Notes under the pieces: generated by a model
The model's database searches: none
What the model saw: the letters and a program-made list of their open reading frames with translations, nothing else
Told to the model about the DNA's origin: nothing
Made by a program: the position numbers and the translations under genes
Assembly: GCA_014377145.1 (NCBI GenBank)
Contig: JACMQE010000094.1
Coordinates: 1-6,992 of the forward strand
DNA: 6,992 nt
Origin: Glaciimonas sp.
Lineage (GTDB): Bacteria; Pseudomonadota; Gammaproteobacteria; Burkholderiales; Burkholderiaceae
Direction of reading: 5' to 3'
Shown: piece by piece, positions 1 through 6,765 of the stretch
Position numbering within the stretch: position 1 is the first letter of the stretch
Layout of the letters: each line of letters begins with the position of its first letter

Positions 1-119
1 AAATGGCATTTGGAAAACGTTCTGTTACCTTCATTAAGGAAGTTCATTGACAGCAACGCCGGTGCGCTTAATACAGCATACAAATCCTGGATTCGTATCA
101 CCCCAGAAGGCATGGGCAT
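1..119 (-). pseudogene. 4-hydroxyphenylglycine aminotransferase-like N-terminus (partial, frameshifted)
   Basis: This is the first part of a PLP-dependent class I/II aminotransferase that continues beyond the left edge. From an ATG at 119 (or 113) the minus strand reads IRIQDLYAVLSAPALLSMNF, then LNE. After one extra G (the CC at 28-29 on the plus strand) it continues VTERFPNAI. The family, as I remember it for HpgT of vancomycin-type clusters, starts with a 'DLHAVL..P.L..M.FLNEVT.RYP.AISFAPGRP' pattern, which this follows closely. HpgT transaminates 4-hydroxybenzoylformate to 4-hydroxyphenylglycine. The start lies about 8 bases after the stop of the preceding dioxygenase relic, as in an operon. 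No strong ribosome binding site is visible. Only about 37 codons are present, none catalytic, so the aminotransferase family is fairly safe, while the Hpg assignment leans on the neighbouring hydroxymandelate synthase. The frameshift suggests a pseudogene. Confidence 0.7.
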
Positions 120-127
120 CGCTTTAT

Positions 128-1051
128 TCATTTTTTAATTTCCGACCAAATCAAAGGACAAATATCCGGATCACCATAATCTGGGTGACCATTTATTTCA
201 CGACGTACCAAATAATCGTGGTTGTAGTATAGTATTCTTTTCCATCATCAAGAACCTATCGTCGCCAGCGATTATCACCATCTTACAGATGCAACGAAAT
301 CGCCCGGCGTGACGTGCCGGATTGATTCTATCCAATACCATGGTAAGTCCGACAGTGATGGAGAATAGTATATCCCTTGAAAATACTCATCGGAATTTTA
401 CGTATTTTTTGCGCTTTATAAGTCGTATTTTTAGACAGCATCTCATCTAAAATGAAAGAATCGCGATTGGCAAAATGTCTTACTACCGTATCGTCAATGG
501 GCAATTCTTTCCAACGATGGCTACCATCTATCATGGTAGTAGTTACCATCTCTGTTCATCGGAATCATGAAATGGAATGAAAGCGGTAAGCATGCGTTCA
601 GACGAGCAGCTAGAATATAATACCGATCAAAATGCCAAGGCACGATGTGGGTAGAAGCTTGCGTGCTTGGGTGGTTTACGAAGAAGTGTTGACTGAAAGA
701 GCCTAATCGTTGGCGCACCTGCAAGCGTTGCAGCGATCACACCGAGCAACGGCTTAGTCAATACTTGGCGAAACGCATTAACTTCGTATTGAACATATTC
801 GTTGTATCTTTGTAGCTCACCGTGCTCCGGTTTCCAATAAGAAATTTTCGGCGAAATAGTGGGCAAAAGCCGGTCTCTATAACCAGAATAGTAATGTTTG
901 CTCGCCTCTTCAAAAATTGCTATTCTGGTATCGGTGAATAATTTTCTTTCGATAGCCACCACCCGTGCTTGTTATAAAATTGAACCTCCTTATCAATCAG
1001 CAACAAAGTACGGTCATGATCTGATAATTTAAAATAATCGTTGTCAACCAT
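128..1051 (-). pseudogene. Phytanoyl-CoA dioxygenase (PhyH)-family Fe(II)/2-oxoglutarate oxygenase, multiply frameshifted
   Basis: The PhyH fold can be followed through several frames. It starts MVDNDYFKLSDHDRT and passes through EVQFYNKHGWWLSK, LFTDTRIAIFEEASKHYYSG, GAPTIRLFQSTLL and THIVPWHFDRYY. The HxD iron motif is there (His 632-634, Asp 626-628). It continues SCSSERMLTAFIPFHDSDEQ, MIDGSHRWKELP and TYHG (distal iron His 340-342), then SRRA with the likely 2-oxoglutarate Arg, and ends near GHPDYGDPDICPLIWSEIKK. These enzymes hydroxylate or oxidise small molecules and are common tailoring enzymes in natural-product clusters. The start at 1051 has an ACGGAG motif nine bases upstream. Length, about 300 codons, is normal. 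Damage: frameshifts near 930, 670, 618, 550 and 220, and in-frame stops at 328-330, 283-285 and 256-258. The three iron ligands survive in sequence but not in one frame. The substrate is unknown; its place in the operon suggests hydroxymandelate or an Hpg-related compound. Confidence 0.88.
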
Positions 1052-1065
1052 CAAAATAATCTCCG
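1042..1065 (-). promoter_or_regulatory. Ribosome binding site and start of the PhyH gene
   Basis: On the minus strand an ACGGAG purine-rich motif lies nine bases before ATG 1051-1049. This start is chosen because the PhyH homology begins here. The motif lies just after the inferred original stop (TAA 1068-1066) of the preceding hydroxymandelate synthase, so the two genes were probably translated from one message. Confidence 0.5.
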
Positions 1066-2129
1066 TTAATAGGAAGTTTTTCGCCTCAGTCGCAACGGCT
1101 TGATACAGTGCCTTGATATTGCCACTACTGAATTTGCGGACCTTACAACGCTCAATCAATTCAAAAAACAGTGTGCGACGAACATGTGTTGATTCAGTAT
1201 CTTGATCAGCCAGAATATTCAGCGCACGCAAGATATCCATATTGTGAACAGCAACTTCAAACCGTTCAGGAAGCATGTCGTAATAAATGCGTGGCGTTCT
1301 TAAAAACAATATGCCCTGCTTGTTACATGACATTAACAGCAGACATGATGCAACTTGTGAGAAAAGCGACATGCTGTACTCCTGAGCCCCCATGGCGATC
1401 GACAAAATCGATAATTTGACCACTCGTTGTATCTCCCCTAGCTCGAGCAAGGTGAACGTCACATGTCCAGAAAGGCTCTGAACAACGGTGGAATTCATCG
1501 TTTGGGAACATACAATCGTTTGCTCTGAAAAATTGTATAAAACCCTAATGCTTGTTCATAGAAACGGACGGTACAGCCAAGTTCACCATGTAGCAGACAG
1601 ACTGCGAAGTGATCAATGGCATCAAGCTGAAAAATAGTGGAATCAAAGAACGGTCCACCTTGGCCGCCAGGCAATACATGGAAACCAGGGGCAATGTTGG
1701 ACTTTGGCTATTGCTCTCGATCAAAATATGTGAGGGATTACCAAAGGCAGAGATCGCAGCACATACCCGACCGTCTTCTGGGATTAGAGATTCAGTAATA
1801 GATATCGCACCTTCTGCAATAATGGCACGTTGATGAAAGTCTGCTAGGTCAGATATTTGCAAAGCAACGTCTGCAACACCGTCCCCATGCTTCTGCAAGT
1901 AAATAAAAGCTGGATGTTAGTAATTAAGCACGGAGGTAAAAATTAATCCAATTCGATTTTTCCGCAAGAATAGTGAATAGCTAGTCCCTAATGTTTGGCT
2001 GTGGAGGTGCCAGCCGACCAAACGAAATCCATAACGAACAACACACTCTGATGCAGAAGCCCACGCATCGAAGATGTAGAACTCGACATGATGAATATTT
2101 AATGGATTACTTTTTAATATGTTTAGCAA
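1066..2129 (-). pseudogene. hmaS: 4-hydroxymandelate synthase (HPPD-superfamily), multiply frameshifted
   Basis: HmaS converts 4-hydroxyphenylpyruvate and O2 to 4-hydroxymandelate, the first step to 4-hydroxyphenylglycine. The two-domain dioxygenase is readable almost end to end: NIHHVEFYIFDAWASASECV, HPAFIYLQKHGDGVADVAL, AISAFGNPSHILIES, IDHFAVCLLHGELGCTVRFY, MNSTVVQSLSGHVTFTLLE, GQIIDFVDRHGGSGVQHVAF, RIYYDMLPERF, RRTLFFELIER, SSGNIKALYQAV. All three iron ligands of the family are visible: His 1609-1611, His 1371-1373, Glu 1160-1162. The 'HPA.AYLQKHGDGVAD' and 'MNSTVVQS.SG' stretches resemble remembered HmaS more than housekeeping HPPD, which remains the alternative. About 354 codons, the usual size. 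Damage: no ATG (TTG at 2129 used), TAA at 1917-1919, frameshifts near 1688, 1530, 1440 and 1322, and an in-frame loss of about nine codons near 1200 that removes the conserved LLQIF strand. An extra A in the run at 1077-1081 probably erased the stop, so the frame now runs into PhyH. Confidence 0.85.
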
Positions 2130-2139
2130 AAAATGTGCT

Positions 2140-2213
2140 CTATTTATTTATTGACATGACATATCCGGCAAAGCCTGAAGTTCGGTATAGACTTGGATGT
2201 TTCTCCTAAAGAT
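2140..2213 (-). other. Possible 3' tail of a further upstream gene
   Basis: Just upstream of the hydroxymandelate synthase start, the minus strand has a short open stretch reading EKHPSLYRTSGFAGYVMSI and ending at TAG 2142-2140. It could be the C-terminus of the preceding operon gene, cut off by the inverted-repeat element that starts at 2214. It is only about 22 codons between stops, so it may be chance, and I do not recognise the family. Confidence 0.2.
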
Positions 2214-2314
2214 AAGACTTATGCAAAATTGTCTCAGCAAGACATGTCAACAAAGTCATTACGCACGTAAGACAAAAAGGTATACTGCCGATGGGACAAT
2301 TTTGCGTAAGTCCT
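2214..2314. mobile_element. MITE-like or IS-derived element, 101 bp, with 23-bp terminal inverted repeats
   Basis: The left end AAGACTTATGCAAAATTGTC plus TCA (2214-2236) and the reverse complement of the right end, AGGACTTACGCAAAATTGTC plus CCA (2292-2314), match at 20 of 23 positions. The 55-base interior encodes nothing but holds a TTACG-CA-CGTAA inverted repeat (2259-2270) and a GACATGTC palindrome. A short element with near-perfect ends and no transposase fits a MITE moved in trans, or an IS that lost its core. The IS family is not assigned. A clear target-site duplication is not seen; TCCTAAAGA at 2204-2212 and TCCTAAAAGA at 2311-2320 look alike, but the second overlaps the repeat. A folded small RNA or a bidirectional terminator is less likely, since the stems have no adjoining T-run. 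Confidence 0.65.
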
Positions 2315-3061
2315 AAAAGAACTTTTTTCAACAAAAAACGATCTTCCTGTACTTATTTTTTAGCAAAAAAAATATAAATATGATATTGTTGTATAGAAAA
2401 TAATTTTTTAGTGGTGATTATAAGATTTATGAATTGAGCTAATAAAGTCTTGGGCTTCAACGATTTATAAAACTCTCGAGTCTGGTCGAGAATTAAAGTG
2501 CCATCATTTTGTTCAACTTTACATACCGCCCATACCGCCACGTTAACGCGAAGCCATAATATTTGGAGGTCAGGACCTCCCCTGTTAAAAGTAGCTTCAT
2601 ATGATGATGAGTTAAATCGGCATCAACCATGAATAACGAGTCCATCGACGTCGTCCATTCAAATGCACTGATTCAACAGTTTGTATTTAACGCAAGTTCG
2701 TCTCTTTTCATTTCCACAGACCAACAACTTTAGGCTCTGCTGCGTACCCTCACGTAATTTAAGAAATGTCCCTATGACTGCCATAAATTATTAGACATAC
2801 TCAACTCACACCCGAGGTTAAATGTTCCGACAATCATAATTATTCAGGTTATGGTTTAAATCATATGTAAAGACATGGAATGCCGCCTTCAATCTTTAAG
2901 GCGAATCTTCTGAATAGCGTATCGTTGGCCGGAAAAAGAATGAAGGATGACTTTTTACAAGAATGGTAAGAAAAGAATGCTGTTCAAGTAGTGGCAAATA
3001 AAGTCGGCAAATTATTAGTTTAAAGACGAAGATTACATGTAAGAAACGCTACATGTGAAAA
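2315..3061. other. AT-rich, stop-rich stretch without a recognisable gene
   Basis: All six readings are cut by frequent stops. The longest open piece (2353-2541, minus) reads WAVCKVEQNDGTLILDQTRE, then FYKSLKPKTLLAQFINLI, before turning into low-complexity Lys/Phe/Tyr-rich sequence. A neighbouring minus-strand frame (about 2520-2670) reads SLFMVDADLTHHHMKLLLTG. Both look more protein-like than random sequence and lie on the same strand as the Hpg operon, so they may be scraps of one older upstream gene in two frames. I do not recognise the family. On the plus strand, 2879-3030 has a weak open stretch starting MPPSIFKANLLNS, interrupted by stops. Confidence 0.4.
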
Positions 3062-3307
3062 CTAATATTTTGGATTTGAAATAAACCTCTGTCGGTCTGG
3101 GGGGGCGATTTTATAACCGTTTCGACAACACAACTCACCTGAATGGAGTCCGCCATTATTAAGAACAGCGTGAGGTTGAAGATAGTCAGGTGTTAAACCA
3201 AGCGCAGTAATACGTATCCCATGAATCAGAAACGCTTCCCTACTTTTTAGCACACAGAAACGGTTTTTATTTCTATCCTGGAAGGATGATTGAAACCGGC
3301 ATGGCAC
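3062..3307 (-). CDS. Unrecognised reading frame, 81 codons, possibly a gene fragment
   Basis: This minus-strand frame opens at ATG 3307 and includes NRFCVLKSREAFLIHGIRIT and ALGLTPDYLQPHAVLNN, ending ISNPKY. Its composition is protein-like: mixed hydrophobic and charged residues and no low-complexity runs. There is no convincing ribosome binding site and I recognise no domain. A run of seven G at 3100-3106 lies inside it, a likely place for an indel. It may be a remnant of a longer gene. The rest of the region is so damaged that I would not treat it as an intact gene. Confidence 0.3.
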   Translation of the reverse strand: MPCRFQSSFQDRNKNRFCVLKSREAFLIHGIRITALGLTPDYLQPHAVLNNGGLHSGELCCRNGYKIAPPDRQRFISNPKY

Positions 3308-3560
3308 AGAGACTTATCTACTACAACGAGACGATTTGTTCGCCTTTCAGGCAGATACTCCGCACAGGCGGGAGTGACTGAGCTAATTTCCGCTGTAGTT
3401 TCTGTCAGTGACTATTTATTCACCGCTAGATGAGTAGTTTTGCGGCTAGTTTGGCTATTGCACCTAGTTACCGCGATAGCCAGCTACGCTATAGATAAAA
3501 TAGGACGCTCTGCGCCGCGTTAAATAAACCTGATAACAGTGAAATGAGTTTGACAGAGGG
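3308..3560. other. Non-coding stretch with inverted repeats
   Basis: No reading frame can be supported here. It contains a perfect 7-bp inverted repeat, TGGCTAT at 3452-3458 and ATAGCCA at 3476-3482, with a 17-base loop. Overlapping it is a smaller hairpin, ATAGC at 3476-3480 with GCTAT just downstream. Neither is followed by a T-run, so they are not convincing intrinsic terminators. Confidence 0.4.
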
Positions 3561-3954
3561 CTATTCAGCATCCGGCTTTAACGCCTTTCTGATGAAATTC
3601 ATGGTCTCTATTTGCGCAACACCATGCGCGTTAATGGAGTTAACTTGTTTCTGCGCAAAGTCATGCAATAACCAGCTAGAGGCAATCGCAAATTCCTGCA
3701 ATGCATCACTCTGTCCCGGGACCAATAAGGGACAATTTTCCATATTGATCTCTGCATAGGGAGCATCTGTATCTTTGCACCTATTAGCTTCAATGATTGT
3801 AAGGCAGGTATGGAACCCCTGACAAACATCTGAAGTAACCCGGACAAAATCCACAAAATGCACGTTTTTTCTTCATCGCTCATTAAGCTAAATGGTTCTT
3901 TAAAGGTGTCTGAGCGACGGGGTTTAAATTTTTTAGGCGGTTTAGTGCAGGCAT
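3561..3954 (-). pseudogene. Small hypothetical protein, frameshifted
   Basis: A minus-strand gene of about 130 codons can be pieced together. ATG 3954 has AAGGA seven bases upstream. After a shift within the first codons the frame reads CTKPPKKFKPRRSDTFKEPF and SLMSDEEK. A second shift in the A/T run at 3865-3870 leads to HFVDFVRVTSDVCQGFHTC, DAPYAEINMENCPLLVPGQS and DALQEFAIASSWLLHDFAQK, ending ALKPDAE at the stop at 3561. The basic proline-rich N-terminus followed by an acidic, helical, cysteine-containing body suggests a small soluble cytoplasmic protein. I do not recognise the family with any confidence. It is the best-looking coding relic in the central region; the ribosome binding site and continuous homology-like composition support it. 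Confidence 0.45.
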
Positions 3955-4572
3955 TGATTGATCCTTTATTTTAAGTGAAACGTTGCCTTCGGTGAACGGG
4001 ATGAGAGAAAATGGTAAGTTTGACAGACTAAATGCAAAAATAAGCGCAATAGCCCAAAGGTCTGCTGACAACATCGTACAAAAAGACCACGAGCATCCAG
4101 GGTGCGCTCTAGGCTTTCACACCTAATTCCTTTTTGAAGGATGTGGCCACGGTAACGCCGCTGAAAACTGAGGTCAACTAGTAAATGCTGATGGCGACAG
4201 AACAGGATAGCGATTTTAGGCAATCGGCGTTGCTGAACGCAACTGCTGCGAATCTGAACTGGCCAGTCTTAAGACATTTCCCTATTTGTGCGCTCACGCT
4301 TAGCAACCGCCAATGCAAATAATGGCAAATTATTATCGCCTTCATTTATCGTGGCTAACGTCAGAGGGTTTAGCGTCAGGATTAGTGCGGAATTAACCAC
4401 CAACGGCCCGGGGTTAAAAGGCAATTAAGCATTGGCAAATGTCCGTTGCCGTCGATGCTAATGGTCAAAGCCGTCGTTTCGAGCGACAATCGCGCATCTT
4501 CTGCGGCGGCTTATGCTGTGTAAACAGCCGCATCATTTTTCTGTTTCACTATCGAATTATTAAGACTCCTTT
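3955..4572. other. Gene-poor stretch between the hypothetical relic and the helicase
   Basis: Nothing can be assigned. Short frames exist on both strands (for example minus 3966-4223 and plus 4439-4645), but they share no frame, start signal or recognisable motif. A plus-strand piece at about 4344-4427 reads PSFIVANVRGFSVRISAELT and stops at TAA; it may be a scrap of an older gene. No terminator or promoter is convincing. Confidence 0.4.
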
Positions 4573-4995
4573 ATGTCATTTTCCTCACTGGAGCTCCTTC
4601 CCTCCCTGCTACAAGTTCTCAGCGAAAAGGGCTATCTTACTCTAACGGCGATTCAGATAGCTGCTATTCCGGCGATTTTGTAAGGTAATGATGTGCTCGG
4701 ATTGGCACATACCGGTTCTGGCAAGACAGCGGCGTTTTTTCTAGCAATGTTGCAACTTTTGCAGGATGGGCAGAGCGAAAAAGCACGTGTAGCTGGGAGC
4801 ATTGGCTCGACGCGCCTGGTGCAGGCACTGATTCTGGTTCCTACGCGTGAACTTGCCGCGCAAATCGGCGAATCAATTCTGACATCATTACGTAGTATGG
4901 CGCAGTATCGGGCCACGCCTGCGGCGTCACTGAAGATTGTTACTGTGTCTGGCGGTGTATCGATCAATACACAAATGATGGCGTTGCGCGGCGGC
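4573..4995 (+). pseudogene. DEAD-box RNA helicase, RhlE-like, truncated and fused to metH
   Basis: This is the N-terminal part of an ATP-dependent RNA helicase that remodels RNA in the cytoplasm. From ATG 4573 the frame starts MSFSSLELLPSLLQVLSEKG. It shows a degenerate Q motif (TAIQIAAIPAI, residues 26-36), motif I/Walker A AHTGSGKT (45-52), motif Ia PTRELA (90-95) and the GG motif in VSGGVSINTQMMALRGG (125-141). There the homology stops. Motif II (DEAD), motif III (SAT) and the whole second RecA domain are gone, about two thirds of a normal protein. Residue 37 is TAA (4681-4683), where relatives have Gln or a similar residue, so a CAA-to-TAA change is likely. The reading frame passes directly into metH. 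The start is chosen by homology; no good ribosome binding site is visible. Family certain, subfamily probable. Confidence 0.92.
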
Positions 4996-6403
4996 GTGTC
5001 TAACGTCAGTTTCAGCTTCCGTAGCAATGATCCGGTACGGGAAGCGATCGACACGGTTTTTTGTATCATGCGATCAAAGCGGGCATGACCATGGGGATCG
5101 TCAACGCCGGGATGATCGGCATCTATGACAGCTTGCCTGCCGAACTGCGCGAACAGCTCGAAAATTTTAGCATGAATCGGCGCGAAGATGCGACCGAACG
5201 CATGGTTGACATCGCTTCAACCTTGAAAGCCGGTGCAAAGAAGGAAGAAGAAACGCTGGAGTGGTCAGCGGCACCTTGCAACAACGCTTGTCGCATGCGT
5301 TGGTGCAGGGCATCACGCAATGGATTGTGGAAGATACCGAAGAAGCACGGCAGGAATTGTTGGGCAATGACGGTCGTCCGATCCACGTTATCGAAGGGCC
5401 GTTGATGGATGGCATGAACGTGGTAGGCGATCTGCTCGGCCAAGGGAAAATGTTTTTGCCGCAAGTGGTGCAGTCTGCCCGCGTAATGAAGCAAGCCGTA
5501 GGGCATTTTATCCCGTTCATCGAAGAAGAAAAATGTCTCGACGAAGAACGTACCGGTATCGCCGCAAAATCAAAAGGAAAAATCGTGATTGCTAAGGTCA
5601 AAGGTGACGTCCATGACATCGGTAAAAACATCGTGTCGGTTGTTCTGCAATGTAATAGCTTTGAAGTCGTCAACATGGGCGTGATGGTGCCGTGCTCCGA
5701 GATTTTGGCGATGGCAAAGGCGGAAAACGCAGATATTATCGGTTTCAGCGGCTTGATTACCCCGTCATTGGAAGAGATGGGTTACGTTGCGAAAGAAATG
5801 CAGCTTGATCCCTACTTCCGCAGCTTAAAAATGCCTTTGCTGATTGGCGGTGCGACGACTAGTCTCGCTGATTTTATTACACCGAAATCTTCAGGCGTTG
5901 CCGATTATATTGGTTTGTTTGCATTGACTGCCGGACTGGGAATTGAGAAATACAAAAAGCGCTTTGAAGACGTGTATGATTATTCCTCGATCAGGCTGAA
6001 GTCTCTAGCGGACCGGTTGGCGAAAGCATTTGTAGAATACCTGCATGAACGCGTCCGCAAAGATTTGTAGGGGTATGTGCCAACCGAAGATTTATCGAGC
6101 GAAGCCTTGATCAAGGAAACCTACAGTGGTATCCGTCCCGCGCCCGGCTATCCGGCCTGCCCAGAACATACTGTCAAGGCCGATATGTTTAAGGTCTTGC
6201 AATGCGAAGAAATCGGGATGTTACTGACCGAATCGTATGCTATGTTCCCCGGCGCAGCAGTCTTCGGCTTTTATCTGGCGCATCCAGACTCGAAGTATTT
6301 TGTGGTGAGCAAGATTGGCGATGATCAGGTTAGCGATATGGCTGAGCGACGGGGTGTACCTAAGGAAAAAATAGAACGTTGGATGGCGCCGAATCTGTCG
6401 TAG
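4990..6403 (+). pseudogene. metH: Cobalamin-dependent methionine synthase MetH, N-truncated with an internal deletion
   Basis: MetH moves a methyl group from methyltetrahydrofolate through cobalamin to homocysteine. What remains begins inside the folate-binding domain (GGVSNVSFSFR, 4990 on; VREAIDTVF; KAGMTMGIVNAGMIGIYDSL). The cobalamin cap domain follows ([20 protein letters not shown]), then the B12 domain with the DVHDIG motif whose His (5612-5614) is the lower cobalt ligand, then [10 protein letters not shown] and [10 protein letters not shown]. At 5858-5866 ATTS joins directly to [17 protein letters not shown] of the activation domain. About 200 residues are missing compared with E. coli MetH: the end of the B12 domain and the first part of the activation domain. 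The SAM-binding loop RPAPGYPACPEH remains, and the protein ends WMAPNLS. Other damage: a one-base loss in the T-run 5057-5062, a small deletion and frame change near 5262, and TAG at 6068-6070 where relatives have Trp. The homocysteine domain is absent; many betaproteobacteria encode it separately. Confidence 0.96.
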
Positions 6404-6587
6404 TGTAGCGCGTGTCGAATAATACATAGGCGGATTATGTGCTTAAACCATACGTATAAATCGTGCACGTAGAGACAATATGAATCACGTTACGAAATAG
6501 GGAAAGACAATCAATATAAGTTATTCAATAGGTATATGTATGAACGCAAAAGAACTCGAATCAATATTTTTCAGGTTTGCAAGCAAA

Positions 6588-6616
6588 CTTTGCGGACCTT
6601 ATTCAGATCCGCAAAG
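6588..6616. repeat. Hairpin with perfect 9-bp stem
   Basis: CTTTGCGGA (6588-6596) and TCCGCAAAG (6608-6616) are exact reverse complements around an 11-base loop. There is no T-run on either side, so it is not a standard intrinsic terminator, though it may be a decayed terminator for metH or part of a lost regulatory leader. Confidence 0.5.
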
Positions 6617-6674
6617 AGAGAGTGGATGGTCAAAGCGCTATTTAATTTTATAAATAGTCAATCTTATTCCTATG

Positions 6675-6694
6675 GCGCTATCGTAGAGTAGCGC
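6675..6694. repeat. Short hairpin upstream of xdhA relic
   Basis: GCGCTA (6675-6680) pairs with TAGCGC (6689-6694) around an 8-base loop, and the flanking GG and CC can extend the stem with a bulged base. No T-run follows. Its position about 70 bases before the inferred xdhA start could suit an operator, but nothing else supports that. Confidence 0.35.
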
Positions 6695-6765
6695 GCCTGC
6701 TAATCTACGAACATACATGTGTCACATCGGAGACTTTCTTGTTTGCTGTCATCCAAAAGCCCGCA

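Larger units (their letters stand above)
6404..6765. other. Intergenic stretch between metH and xdhA relics
   Basis: There is no supported gene. The longest start-to-stop frame is 37 codons (6540-6653, plus), MNAKELESIFFRFASKLCGP and so on. It has only a weak AGG upstream and overlaps a hairpin, so I do not call it. The two hairpins are listed separately. No clear promoter for xdhA is visible. Confidence 0.5.

Noticed and set aside
47..232. Plus-strand frame of 61 codons at the left edge
   Set aside because: It is antisense to the end of the PhyH gene and the start of the aminotransferase and has no motif of its own.
920..1498. Programmed frameshifting in the HmaS/PhyH region
   Set aside because: There are too many frame changes, in both directions, together with stops and deletions; decay explains them better.
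1171..1833. Plus-strand frames within the hydroxymandelate synthase region
   Set aside because: They are antisense shadows; the minus strand carries clear family motifs with all metal ligands.
2151..2191. TTGACA at 2151 with TATAGA downstream as a plus-strand promoter
   Set aside because: The spacing is far too long (29 bases) and no gene follows on that strand.
4653..5676. Long minus-strand frames opposite the helicase and metH
   Set aside because: They lie antisense to strongly recognisable genes and their composition (Ser, Arg, Cys rich) is that of shadow frames.
3910..6354. 13-bp identical word CTGAGCGACGGGG at 3910-3922 and 6342-6354
   Set aside because: The flanks do not match and the second copy is inside metH coding sequence; probably chance.
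4573..6403. Helicase-MetH as a novel bifunctional protein
   Set aside because: The helicase lacks motif II and its second domain, there is a stop at codon 37, and MetH has further frameshifts and a deletion. It is a deletion scar, not a designed fusion.
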